In this document: positions 1 through 7,463 of the stretch, one piece after another
Layout of the letters: each line of letters opens with the position of its first letter
How positions within the stretch are numbered: the stretch's first letter is position 1
NCBI GenBank assembly: GCA_964489215.1
Contig: CAZAYB010000032.1
Location: 1 to 18,343, forward strand
Reading direction: 5' to 3'
Length of the DNA stretch: 18,343 bases
DNA from: CAZAYB01 sp964489215
Lineage (GTDB): Bacteria; Planctomycetota; Phycisphaerae; Sedimentisphaerales; Anaerohalosphaeraceae
The notes under the pieces: model-generated
The model's input: the letters and a program-made list of their open reading frames with translations, nothing else
What the model was told of the DNA's origin: nothing
The model's database searches: none
Position numbers and translations under genes: made by a program

Positions 1-2028
1 TGCGTTATTATCGCCGCTGTTGTGATTACACCGGTTTCTGTCGGCATCTGCAGAAAAAAATGCGCCCCGCGGGAAGAGGGTTACGCAGGTTATGAACCTG
101 AAAAAAGGATCGTTGATATGGTAGAGAATTTTTTCAGTAATAATTACCGGGACATAACCGCAAGAAAGACCATCGAATGGGGCGAGCCTGCCGTTGATAA
201 ACAGGGTAATATTGCAGTAAGGTATAAATATGAGGCAAGAATATGGGACAGAAAAACCATTCTGGAAAATAAGATTTTTACATTTGATAAGAATGGTAAA
301 TTCATCAGCGCCGCGAGTCTTGACGGCTACCCGAAGCAAATTGAAGAAAATGAAACAGATAGTTTGACGCAAATTATTTATAATAAACCTTCTTCGGCTT
401 TAGATTTAGATACAGGCAAACTAATTGAACTTCGAGATGAATGGCCCAATGAATATGATATATCTTGGGAAAATGATGAAGGTGGAGTACTTTTCACGAA
501 AAATAGTTCTGTCTGGATGTGGCCATTGCTTGGCGTAAATAACATCAACGAAGCAATATCAAAAGCACATAAACATCTTGATGTAGTTTCAGAAGGAGGT
601 ATTAAAGGTTTTCTGGCCAAAGATATTAAATATGTAATGATTAAAACATCAGAGAGTAATTATGCAGTTCTTGAAATAACCGAATACGATAGTAACAAGG
701 CAAAAGTAAAATTTAAGTTACTTGATAAAAAAGGCGTTGATATTGCAGCGGCAGGTTTTGAATTACGGTGTGATGGTGATCGCGGGGTTTGTTATTTGCA
801 GGTTGGTATAGAAAACGCAGGTTTTGAAAAGGTCGGTGAGTTTAAGGTTCGCTTTTTCCGTGGGCCGGTTGAGGATGGGCTCGATGAGGCGGGAAATGTT
901 CACAGCGGCTGGCACGGTGCAGGGCCGATCGAGCCGGGGGGCAGGTGGAACGAGCGGACCAGAGATTTTCACCTGGCTGATGGTCAGTACGAGTTTAATG
1001 TTGTGCTCGATTATGAGAACACAATCGCTGAGACAGACGAGAACAATAATCGGGCGAGGATTTTTGTGCAGGTGGTAAACGGTCAGGCAGTTAATGTTAC
1101 AAAGGTGCAGCAGGACTTCAGGAAAGAGCAAACGGGTAATGAAGAAACCGGCATCAGCTTAAGCAGTAATCCTTTTTACAGGAAGTTGAAATTAAAGAAT
1201 CGCGAAGAAAGCATGGGCGGTTTGCATCAGTTCGGCATTGCGTGTGTCATGTACGGTCATGATAATGACGGGAATCTGCCGGGCAGTCTGGCAGATGTCG
1301 GGCGGTATGTCGGCAAAGAAGAGGTTAATGAATGGCTCACAGATAACATTATTTATTTCGGCGGGGATAAGAATTATAAAAACGCCCGGCCGCAGGAGCC
1401 TATCGCCTATGACAAGGTTCTGTTAAGTGATGGTGACGGTACGAATGTTTTGTTTGTGGACGGTCATGTCGAGTATATGACAAAAGAGCAGATGAGACAG
1501 CGGGGTGTGAGGTTTCGCCAGGTCATGGTCGATTTTCGCGCGGTGGTGCTGGAAAGGAGTGAATACGAAAAATTTGTCAAAAGAGGTGCAGAAAAATGGG
1601 AGGAAAGTTTAAATATGTTTGAATCTGCCAGGCTTCTTACGGCTCCGAGTATAGAGGTTTATGAGGATGAAAGTGGCAAAATTTCCACTCGGTTTGAACC
1701 GGATGAGCCCGGCGAGGGAATTGCAGGGGCTAAAGCAGACTGGGTATATGAGATGCGTTTTGCATTTACGCCATCGATAACTGATAACGGAAATATTAAG
1801 CTTGACTTCAGCATTGAGAGCAGGAAAAAGATATCGGAAGAAAAAGACGCGGACAGTTCCGTACTTGTTACCAATGCGACAGTAGTTGAGGGCAAGGCTG
1901 TCACAGGCGACGGCGGTACTGTTATGGTGGAAGGTCCTGAGGTTCATTGCGACAGTGAGGCTGGCTTTATAAGCGAATCGGGCGGTTGCAAGGTGCTGTA
2001 TCTTATCAAAGCACGGGTGGTTAAGTAA
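1..2028 (+). CDS. Large multidomain envelope protein (CARDB-like + pseudopilin-like DGH segment + secretin-like C-terminus), 5' partial
   Basis: The reading frame is open to the first base of the window (C-V-I-I-A-A-V-V-I-T-P-V...), so the GTG at 22 is probably not the start. The hydrophobic stretch followed by CRKK looks like the end of a membrane segment, with the rest outside the cytoplasmic membrane. Numbering from the GTG: residues about 25-105 form a small alpha/beta domain (ITARKTIEWGEP, IFTFDKNGKF). Residues 253-355 resemble a CARDB/Ig-like domain (VGIENAGFEKVGEFKVRFF, ETDENNNRA). Residues 393-490 resemble a planctomycete pseudopilin fragment (FGIACVMYGHDNDGNLPGSL, LFVDGHVEYM). Residues about 500-668 have the alternating beta pattern of a secretin end (FAFTPSITDNGNIKLDFSI, then a TVMVEGPE turn). 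I recall similar N-terminal domains in planctomycete M56/BlaR1-type proteins, so a peptidase part could lie off-window; this is inference. Bases about 360-720 are much more AT-rich than 840-1080. Confidence 0.75.
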   Translation, partial: CVIIAAVVITPVSVGICRKKCAPREEGYAGYEPEKRIVDMVENFFSNNYRDITARKTIEWGEPAVDKQGNIAVRYKYEARIWDRKTILENKIFTFDKNGKFISAASLDGYPKQIEENETDSLTQIIYNKPSSALDLDTGKLIELRDEWPNEYDISWENDEGGVLFTKNSSVWMWPLLGVNNINEAISKAHKHLDVVSEGGIKGFLAKDIKYVMIKTSESNYAVLEITEYDSNKAKVKFKLLDKKGVDIAAAGFELRCDGDRGVCYLQVGIENAGFEKVGEFKVRFFRGPVEDGLDEAGNVHSGWHGAGPIEPGGRWNERTRDFHLADGQYEFNVVLDYENTIAETDENNNRARIFVQVVNGQAVNVTKVQQDFRKEQTGNEETGISLSSNPFYRKLKLKNREESMGGLHQFGIACVMYGHDNDGNLPGSLADVGRYVGKEEVNEWLTDNIIYFGGDKNYKNARPQEPIAYDKVLLSDGDGTNVLFVDGHVEYMTKEQMRQRGVRFRQVMVDFRAVVLERSEYEKFVKRGAEKWEESLNMFESARLLTAPSIEVYEDESGKISTRFEPDEPGEGIAGAKADWVYEMRFAFTPSITDNGNIKLDFSIESRKKISEEKDADSSVLVTNATVVEGKAVTGDGGTVMVEGPEVHCDSEAGFISESGGCKVLYLIKARVVK

Positions 2029-2126
2029 ATCAGTTTTTTGGGGGTCAATTTGCAGATTTTACGGGTTAAAGGGTAAGATTTGGGCGGATTTTTTATTTTC
2101 ACCGGTCATATTCGCATATTACTGTA

Positions 2127-2154
2127 TTGAAATAGCGGAGAAAATCTGTATCAT
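2127..2154 (+). promoter_or_regulatory. Sigma-70-like promoter for hypCD-lysA-hisA
   Basis: TTGAAA (2127-2132) and TATCAT (2149-2154) each match the consensus at five of six bases and are 16 bases apart. The predicted transcription start is near 2161, about 34 bases before the hypC ATG at 2195. It lies in the only real gap between the upstream gene and hypC. I see no convincing terminator for the upstream gene between 2029 and 2126, so some read-through is possible. Confidence 0.55.
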
Positions 2155-2194
2155 ACCGTTAGATGTGTATTGTTACTTTGCATTTAGGGTTTGT

Positions 2195-2446
2195 ATGTTT
2201 TCCGCAGTACCGGCCAGAATATCAATTATAGCGGGACAAAAAGCAACGGTTGACGCTATGGGCGACCGCTGGGAGGTGGATATTGCGCTTACGCCGGCCG
2301 CTGTTGTAGGTGATATTGTTCTTATTCATGGGGGTTTTTCGATAGCAGTTGTGGATAAGGACCTCGCCGAGCGGACCTGGCCTTTAATTGCCAAGGTAAG
2401 CGAGCGGAAAGAACAGGAAGATAAATATCTGGAAGAGAATAAATAA
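2195..2446 (+). CDS. hypC: HypC/HupF-family chaperone lacking the usual Cys2
   Basis: An 83-residue protein of normal HypC length with the family signature: MFSAVPARI at the N-terminus (usual form MCLAIPxKI), then VDAMGDRWEVDIAL and VGDIVLIHGGFSIAVVDKDLAE. HypC normally binds HypD and carries the Fe(CN)2CO group during [NiFe]-hydrogenase maturation, using the cysteine right after Met1. Here that residue is Phe (TTT, one base from TGT). The ATG at 2195 is chosen because AGGG lies five bases upstream. An in-frame GTG at 2165 would keep a Cys just before this Met (VCMFSAVP) but sits only a few bases from the predicted transcript start and has no ribosome site. The stop overlaps the hypD start (TAATG). 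Fold assignment is firm; function in hydrogenase maturation is doubtful. Confidence 0.85.
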   Translation: MFSAVPARISIIAGQKATVDAMGDRWEVDIALTPAAVVGDIVLIHGGFSIAVVDKDLAERTWPLIAKVSERKEQEDKYLEENK

Positions 2447-3516
2447 TGCTTTCCCGGATTCAAAATGCTTATAAACAGATGGATTCTGCGTGCAGAGCCT
2501 GCGACCATGACATTCGAATCATGGAAGTGTCCGGCATGCATACGCGGACAAGCTTTCGTGATGGTTTGCGTACTACGCTTCCCGGGCGAATGAAGATGCT
2601 CTCAGGGCCTGTATGTCCATCCTGTATTATTGAGCCTGGCTTTTATGAGCTGTTGTTTTCCCTTGCCCAGCGTGACGATATTTTGCTGGTTATGCTGGAA
2701 GATGTCGCTAATATGCCGACCAGCAGGGGGGTTATAGGTAAGGTTTTCAAGGAAAAAGTAAGGCGGGTAGGCTGCAGTCTCGATTCGCTTAGGTTTGCCG
2801 AGGATGAAAGTGAAAGGACAGTTGTTTATGTGCCGGTCGGGTTTGAGTCTACCGCGGCGACAACGGCGGTTTGTTTAGATCGGGCGATAGAACGCGGTCT
2901 TGAAAATTTCTGCGTTATGAGTATGCATATGCGGATAATTCCCGTTCTGGAGTCTGCTGTAACCGAGAAGAATCATAGGATAGACGGGTTTTTGTGTCCT
3001 TCTTATATAAGTACGGTAATAGGATTGGATTCTTATTTGCCGATTGCAGAAAAACTCTCCAAGCCCTGTGTGGTGGCGGCGCTTGAGCCTATGCATCTTA
3101 TAGAAGGAGCGGCCGAGATATGCAGACAGATTGAGCAGGAAGTGTCGGAAGTCAAGAGCATGTTCGGATCAGTTATCAGCGGCAAAGGCAACACTACAGC
3201 TATGGAGTATGTAGATAAGTATTTTCAGGTTTGCGGCGGGTATTTACGCGGAATAGGTAATGTTTCTGATTGCGCTTACCGGCTAAGGGATGAATACGCA
3301 CAGTTTGACGGTTTTAAGCGTTTTGGGATAGAAATAAAAAATGTTGAGGATGTTTCAGGTTGTCGTTGTTCGGAGGTTTTATGGGGGCTGATAGAATCGC
3401 CCATCTGCGATATGTTCGGAGGCAAGTGTGTACCGGATGACCCTGTGGGGCCTTGCATGGCGGCTTCGGATGGGGCTTGCAGGGCGTGGTTCAGATACGG
3501 AAGGAAAAAAAGATAG
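2446..3516 (+). CDS. hypD: HypD-family iron-sulphur protein with altered active-site motifs
   Basis: A 356-residue protein that aligns with HypD along its whole length without obvious gaps. HypD is the [4Fe-4S] protein that with HypC assembles Fe(CN)2CO. Kept features: GPVCPSC (redox CxxC, C57/C60), GFESTAA, GFLCPSYISTVIG, LRGIGNV, and the C-terminal cluster motif CRCSEVLWG...C..FGGKC (C306, C308, C321, C328), followed by PVGPCMAASDGACRAW. Changed features: the MEVCGGHT motif reads MEVSGMHT (Ser29 replaces the iron-binding Cys), GDMxRVPGS reads EDVANMPTS, and PGHVS reads PSYIS. The N-terminus adds a CRAC pair (C16, C19) not typical of the family. Translation is probably coupled to hypC through the one-base overlap. 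No hypA, B, E, F or hydrogenase subunit is present here. It may be a specialised paralogue rather than a classical maturation factor. Confidence 0.88.
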   Translation: MLSRIQNAYKQMDSACRACDHDIRIMEVSGMHTRTSFRDGLRTTLPGRMKMLSGPVCPSCIIEPGFYELLFSLAQRDDILLVMLEDVANMPTSRGVIGKVFKEKVRRVGCSLDSLRFAEDESERTVVYVPVGFESTAATTAVCLDRAIERGLENFCVMSMHMRIIPVLESAVTEKNHRIDGFLCPSYISTVIGLDSYLPIAEKLSKPCVVAALEPMHLIEGAAEICRQIEQEVSEVKSMFGSVISGKGNTTAMEYVDKYFQVCGGYLRGIGNVSDCAYRLRDEYAQFDGFKRFGIEIKNVEDVSGCRCSEVLWGLIESPICDMFGGKCVPDDPVGPCMAASDGACRAWFRYGRKKR

Positions 3517-3537
3517 CGGTTATTTCAGAGAGGGCAA

Positions 3538-4824
3538 ATGGATTATTTCAATTACAAGGGGACAAAGCTTTTTGCAGAGGACGTTGATGTTGAGCGTATC
3601 GCCGAGAAAGTCGGTACGCCGGTTTATATATACAGCAAGGCGACGTTTCTTGAACATCTCGGCAGGATACAGCAGGCGTACAGGTCGGTCGATACGACCG
3701 TTTGTTACTCTGTCAAAGCGTGCAGTAATATCAATATTCTGAAGTTTCTGGCAGAGGCTAAAAGCGGTTTCGATATAGTCAGCGGCGGGGAGCTTTACCG
3801 TGCTCTTGAAGCGGGGGCAGAGCCCTCAAAGATAGTTTACGCCGGGGTTGGCAAGACAGATAAGGAGATAATCGAAGCTCTCGATGCGGGAATAGGTTAT
3901 TTTAATATCGAATCTCAGCAGGAACTTGAGAATCTTGGCAGAATAGCTGATGAAAAAGGTACTGTTGCAAAGGCTGCATTACGAGTAAACCCGGATGTTG
4001 ACCCGAAAACGCATACGTATACCACAACCGGCAAGAAAGAGAGCAAATTCGGGGTGGATATTGAAAGGGCCCGCGAGGTTTTTTCACAGTACAGCGGTCT
4101 GTCAGGTATAGACCTTTGTGCGATTCATGTCCATTTAGGTTCGGCAGGCAAAACAGTAGACCCTTATATAGAGGCTCTTGAAAAGACGATTGATTTAATT
4201 GATAATCTGCGCCAGGATGGCTGCAAGATTGAGATGCTGGACCTTGGCGGGGGGTATGGAGCTGATTATGAGAGCAATACGGCACCTGCGGCGGTGGATT
4301 ATGCCGGTGCGATAGTACCTCTTGTAGAGGGCAAGGACCTGAAGCTTACTTTGGAACCCGGTGCGAGCATCGCTGCCAACGGGGCGATACTTCTTTGCAA
4401 AGTTTTGTATACCAAGACCGGCGGTGAAAAGAAGTTTATTATCGTTGATGCCGGGATGAACGACCTTCTGCGTCCGCCTTTGTATGACGCTTTTCATTTT
4501 ATCTGGCCTGCTGAGCCTTCAAGCACCGCATTTGTACCTGCCCAGAGGGTTAAAGAGGTTCTTATCAAAGGGTGTGAGTTTGTGGACGTTGTGGGGCCTA
4601 TATGCGAGGGTGCCGATTTTTTTGCAAAGGCCAGGGCACTTCCGCCCATGAAGAGGGGTGATCTGTTAAGTGTCTTTACAGCAGGGGCTTACGGTTATTC
4701 GATGAGCAGTAATTACAACTCCCGTCCGCTGCTTGCGGAAGTTCTTGTTGACGGCGATAATTTTGAGATTATCCGAAGACCTCAAAGCTACGAAGACATG
4801 ACTGCACTGGAGAAAAATTTTTAA
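3538..4824 (+). CDS. lysA: Diaminopimelate decarboxylase (fold-III PLP enzyme)
   Basis: A 428-residue member of the alanine-racemase-fold decarboxylases. LysA removes CO2 from meso-diaminopimelate to give lysine in the cytoplasm. Visible motifs: PLP lysine K60 in VCYSVKACSN, HVHLGS (197-202), LDLGGGYG (234-241), RPPLYDAFH (312-320), VVGPICEGAD with C356 and E357, and AGAYGYSMSSNYNSRP (382-397), the last three being typical of diaminopimelate decarboxylase. Two oddities: the phosphate/substrate motif EPGR is EPGA (A276), and the usual HIGSQ is HLGSA. The start has a good ribosome site (GAGAGGG) and lies 21 bases after hypD, in the same operon. A related carboxy-amine decarboxylase with a shifted substrate is possible but less likely. 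Confidence 0.88.
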   Translation: MDYFNYKGTKLFAEDVDVERIAEKVGTPVYIYSKATFLEHLGRIQQAYRSVDTTVCYSVKACSNINILKFLAEAKSGFDIVSGGELYRALEAGAEPSKIVYAGVGKTDKEIIEALDAGIGYFNIESQQELENLGRIADEKGTVAKAALRVNPDVDPKTHTYTTTGKKESKFGVDIERAREVFSQYSGLSGIDLCAIHVHLGSAGKTVDPYIEALEKTIDLIDNLRQDGCKIEMLDLGGGYGADYESNTAPAAVDYAGAIVPLVEGKDLKLTLEPGASIAANGAILLCKVLYTKTGGEKKFIIVDAGMNDLLRPPLYDAFHFIWPAEPSSTAFVPAQRVKEVLIKGCEFVDVVGPICEGADFFAKARALPPMKRGDLLSVFTAGAYGYSMSSNYNSRPLLAEVLVDGDNFEIIRRPQSYEDMTALEKNF

Positions 4825-4855
4825 TATTACCTTTAGATTGTAAGGGTTTTTAACG

Positions 4856-5575
4856 ATGGAAATCTTTCCTGCAATAGACTTGCGAAGCGGCAAATGTGTT
4901 CGGCTTGTTCAGGGTGATTATGACAGGCAGATAGATTATGACCCTGACCCCTGTGATCCTGCTTTGCGTTTTGAAAAAGCGGGGTCAAAGTACCTGCATA
5001 TAATTGACCTTGACGGGGCAAAGGAAGGTACCGATGTCAATTATGACACAATCAAAAGGATAGTCGAAAAGGTTAACATGAAAGTCGAGGTTGGCGGCGG
5101 AATACGGGATGAAAAGACTATTGCTAAAATGCTGGATATGGGTGTTTGGCGAGTTATTGTAGGGACAAGTGCGATAAAGAATTTTGAATGGTTTGAAAAA
5201 ATGGCTGACAAATTCGCCGGCAAACTGGCTTTGAGCCTTGACGCCAAAGGTGCTATGGCTGCCGTTTCCGGATGGACACAGGAGTCGTCGTTTAGCGTTA
5301 TCGATCTTGCCAAACGGGCAGATCAGCTGGACATAAACGGCATAATATATACCGACATTACGCGTGACGGCATGATGACAGGTCCTAATCTTGAACGTAC
5401 AAAGGAGCTTACTGACGCTGTTGATTCGCCGGTTACAGCAGCAGGAGGGGTCACTTCACTTCCTGATATCGAGAATTTGTCCCAGATAGGCGTTCATTCA
5501 GCCATAATCGGCAGAGCCCTCTATGAAGGCTCAATAAGCCTTGATTCTGCTCTTGAGCTTGCCGATAAGCTGTAA
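4856..5575 (+). CDS. hisA: Phosphoribosylformimino-5-aminoimidazole carboxamide ribotide isomerase
   Basis: A 239-residue (beta/alpha)8 barrel of standard HisA length. HisA isomerises ProFAR to PRFAR in histidine biosynthesis. The two catalytic aspartates are present: D8 in PAIDLRSGKCVRLVQGD and D129 in LSLDAKG. Both phosphate-binding halves are visible: VEVGGGIRD (78-85) and AAGGVTS (195-201), plus YTDITRDGMMTGPN (165-178). Trp140 and the TDITRDG pattern favour HisA over its relative HisF. AAGGG lies nine bases before the ATG. The gene follows lysA by 31 bases and is probably the last gene of the plus-strand run. Only 14 bases separate it from convergent trxA. Confidence 0.95.
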   Translation: MEIFPAIDLRSGKCVRLVQGDYDRQIDYDPDPCDPALRFEKAGSKYLHIIDLDGAKEGTDVNYDTIKRIVEKVNMKVEVGGGIRDEKTIAKMLDMGVWRVIVGTSAIKNFEWFEKMADKFAGKLALSLDAKGAMAAVSGWTQESSFSVIDLAKRADQLDINGIIYTDITRDGMMTGPNLERTKELTDAVDSPVTAAGGVTSLPDIENLSQIGVHSAIIGRALYEGSISLDSALELADKL

Positions 5576-5589
5576 ACTTCGGTAAGATC

Positions 5590-5919
5590 TTAACTTACAA
5601 GCTGGTCAATTTCCGATGTAATATCCTTTTTGCTTGTTAGTCCTACCCATTTTTTTTCTATCTGACCGTTATTGAACAATATTATCGTAGGTATTGCGTT
5701 TATACCGTATTCAACGGCAGCTTCCCTGTGCTGATCTGTGTCAAGTTTGCAAATTGCAGCTTTTCCCTGATATTCCGATGCGATTTCCTCCAGGATAGGC
5801 GCAATCATCTTGCAGGGTCCGCACCATGGCGCCCAGAAGTCCACCAGAACGGGGACATCGGCGTTTTTGACTTTTTGTTCAAAATCCTGATCAGTAAGTT
5901 CCACGACGTTTTCAGACAT
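5590..5919 (-). CDS. trxA: Thioredoxin
   Basis: A 109-residue thioredoxin of standard length. It reduces protein disulphides in the cytoplasm using electrons from thioredoxin reductase. The active site is WCGPC (C33, C36) inside VLVDFWAPWCGPCKMIAPIL. The cis-proline loop is AIPTIILF (P77), and the buried Asp is D27. The start has a strong ribosome site (AAGGAAAGGAA) and its own promoter upstream. It is convergent with hisA, and the 14-base gap holds no clear terminator, only a short inverted repeat (GTAAG/CTTAC) that runs into the gene. Confidence 0.97.
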   Translation of the reverse strand: MSENVVELTDQDFEQKVKNADVPVLVDFWAPWCGPCKMIAPILEEIASEYQGKAAICKLDTDQHREAAVEYGINAIPTIILFNNGQIEKKWVGLTSKKDITSEIDQLVS

Positions 5920-5970
5920 GATAAATTCCTTTCCTTAGTAATAGTTCCCTTGTTGTGCCGTGTCATGGAT

Positions 5971-5998
5971 ATTGTATCAGTAATATCTTCAAAGTCAA
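5971..5998 (-). promoter_or_regulatory. Sigma-70-like promoter for trxA
   Basis: On the minus strand TTGACT (5998-5993) is followed after 16 bases by TACAAT (5976-5971), each one base from consensus. The predicted start is near 5964, giving a leader of about 45 bases to the trxA ATG at 5919. Nothing else in this gap needs the promoter. Confidence 0.6.
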
Positions 5999-6093
5999 TC
6001 ATTATTTGTGAATAAAAAAAGTATTTAAAACGGCAGATGAAAAAGTGATATCCTTTAACTGCCTGAAATATAATAATTTAGAAATGGGCTTTC

Positions 6094-6109
6094 AGAAGCT
6101 TGAGCTTCT
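6094..6109 (-). terminator. Hairpin after the porin gene (weak terminator candidate)
   Basis: AGAAGCT, TG, AGCTTCT is a seven-base perfect inverted repeat starting four bases past the porin stop codon. The position suits a terminator, but no T-run follows on either strand, so it could equally be an mRNA-end stabiliser or chance. Confidence 0.25.
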
Positions 6110-6112
6110 TGT

Positions 6113-7375
6113 TTAGAAATTCATTTGCAGCCTGACCGCAGTTACTACAGCGTCATCTATGCCGTTAAGTGCTCCGGGATTATCTATATATTGGATTGAG
6201 GGTGTGAGGCTGGCCCATGCGGTAAGCTCCATACTGTAGTATATTTCGTAAACAGCTTCGTAATTTTTTGTGTATGTCGACTTGGAATGGTCAGAAAGCA
6301 CAGCGTGAGCATACCCAAAGCCCAGAACATCATTATCCCTTGACTCCAGCAGTCCCTGGTACTGACAACCGATTGACCAGAACTTTGTTATATCATTTCT
6401 TTTACTGTCTGCGTAACCATATCTAAAGAACATCCCCATCCCCTGAGAATCGTGCGGGCAGGAATTTTCTTTGTAAAGCATCTGATTGTGTGACATATAA
6501 AAGCCTATGTCATCACGGTAGGTCCTGTCAGAATCGGAGTGAGCCTTTGGCTGAGGATCGTACCAGAAACCAAACCTGTATGCACCGGGAAGTTCGCCGT
6601 TAGTGCTGCTTAGTGTTGGGGTTATTCCCGTTTCAAAGAAATGTGTAAAATAGTCAGCTCCGTGAAACGCGGTGTTGAATCCTGATTCTCTGCCTACAGC
6701 CTGGGAATCTGCGGAACCGAAAGCGGCGTAAAAGTAATCGTCCAAATTGTAGTACAGTATTGCTGCCATCCCATAGTCCGGAAAGGGTATTGAAGGGTTG
6801 TTTACAAGGGCACCGTTGAGGAACTGGGTTGTTTCATCATTAGCATAGCTGTTTCCGTCAAATGAAACCGGACAGCCGTTACATTCAAACCCTCCTGTAA
6901 TATCGAGCTTACCAAATCGAATCGTAAAGCCAGCTCCGAGGTATTGCTGGTAATAAAGTTCTGACAAAAATATTGGTATTCTGTTCATTGCATCGCCGTT
7001 AACATCAAAAACTGAGCCTACAGAATATTCATTTATTCCAGCGTCCTGAGTACCCCCTCCTTCAGCGTGGGCGTAAACAAAAGCGCCGGGTATATCTGCG
7101 AAAACATCCAGATCGGCTGTCAGTTCAAGATCGTATGTGCTGTGGTATCGGTTTGCTTTTCTGCTTGTACTTATGCCTCCTCTTGTATTGACCTGATAAA
7201 TTTGAGTCAATGAAACCCCGAACTCAAGTCCCTGCGGTGCCATAGCATCATTCAAGCCGAATAAGCCGTCAGTGGGTGATTCTTTCTCCCATATAGATTC
7301 AGCGGATGATCTTAGGCAAAACGACAAAATCACCATTATAAAAATCGTTGTCCATTTATTGGTTATATTATCCAT
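6113..7375 (-). CDS. OprB-like carbohydrate-selective outer-membrane porin
   Basis: A 420-residue protein with a signal peptide (hydrophobic stretch about residues 9-20, then LRSSA-ES as the likely cleavage site) and a C-terminal ...VRLQMNF ending in Phe, typical of outer-membrane beta-barrels. The body has the alternating aromatic pattern of OprB-family porins: YDLELTADLDVFA, GAGFTIRFGKLDITGGFE, AAILYYNLDDYFYAAFGSAD, YRFGFWYDPQ, NYEAVYEIYYSMELTAWASLTPSIQYI. OprB porins let sugars or other small solutes cross the outer membrane. The substrate cannot be read from the sequence. A CNGC pair near the middle (FECNGCPVSF) could form a disulphide, unusual for a porin. GGAG lies six bases before the ATG. 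It appears to be a single-gene unit. Confidence 0.8.
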   Translation of the reverse strand: MDNITNKWTTIFIMVILSFCLRSSAESIWEKESPTDGLFGLNDAMAPQGLEFGVSLTQIYQVNTRGGISTSRKANRYHSTYDLELTADLDVFADIPGAFVYAHAEGGGTQDAGINEYSVGSVFDVNGDAMNRIPIFLSELYYQQYLGAGFTIRFGKLDITGGFECNGCPVSFDGNSYANDETTQFLNGALVNNPSIPFPDYGMAAILYYNLDDYFYAAFGSADSQAVGRESGFNTAFHGADYFTHFFETGITPTLSSTNGELPGAYRFGFWYDPQPKAHSDSDRTYRDDIGFYMSHNQMLYKENSCPHDSQGMGMFFRYGYADSKRNDITKFWSIGCQYQGLLESRDNDVLGFGYAHAVLSDHSKSTYTKNYEAVYEIYYSMELTAWASLTPSIQYIDNPGALNGIDDAVVTAVRLQMNF

Positions 7376-7463
7376 TTTTTCTCCATCATAATATTTTTAA
7401 TATACCGCTCAATTTCAAAATATTTTGTAGTTACATCTCTATATCGACAATATTCCAGGCTTT

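Noticed and set aside
824..1131. Open frames on both strands inside the first gene, and similar ones inside hypD, lysA, BatA and the MFS genes
   Set aside because: They overlap genes with strong family matches, have skewed composition and no ribosome sites, so they are shadows of the real frames.
2165..2194. GTG start giving a HypC with ten extra residues and a Cys before MFSAVP
   Set aside because: No Shine-Dalgarno, and only about four bases from the predicted transcription start. The Cys would not be the residue after the initiator Met as in HypC. Still, it is the one way a nearby cysteine could be retained.
2163..2231. A 22-codon ORF beginning MC that overlaps the hypC start and could be a leader peptide or a frameshifted HypC N-terminus
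   Set aside because: It has no ribosome site, begins almost at the predicted transcript start, and its sequence after MC does not resemble HypC. The main frame aligns with HypC from MFSAVPARI without a shift.
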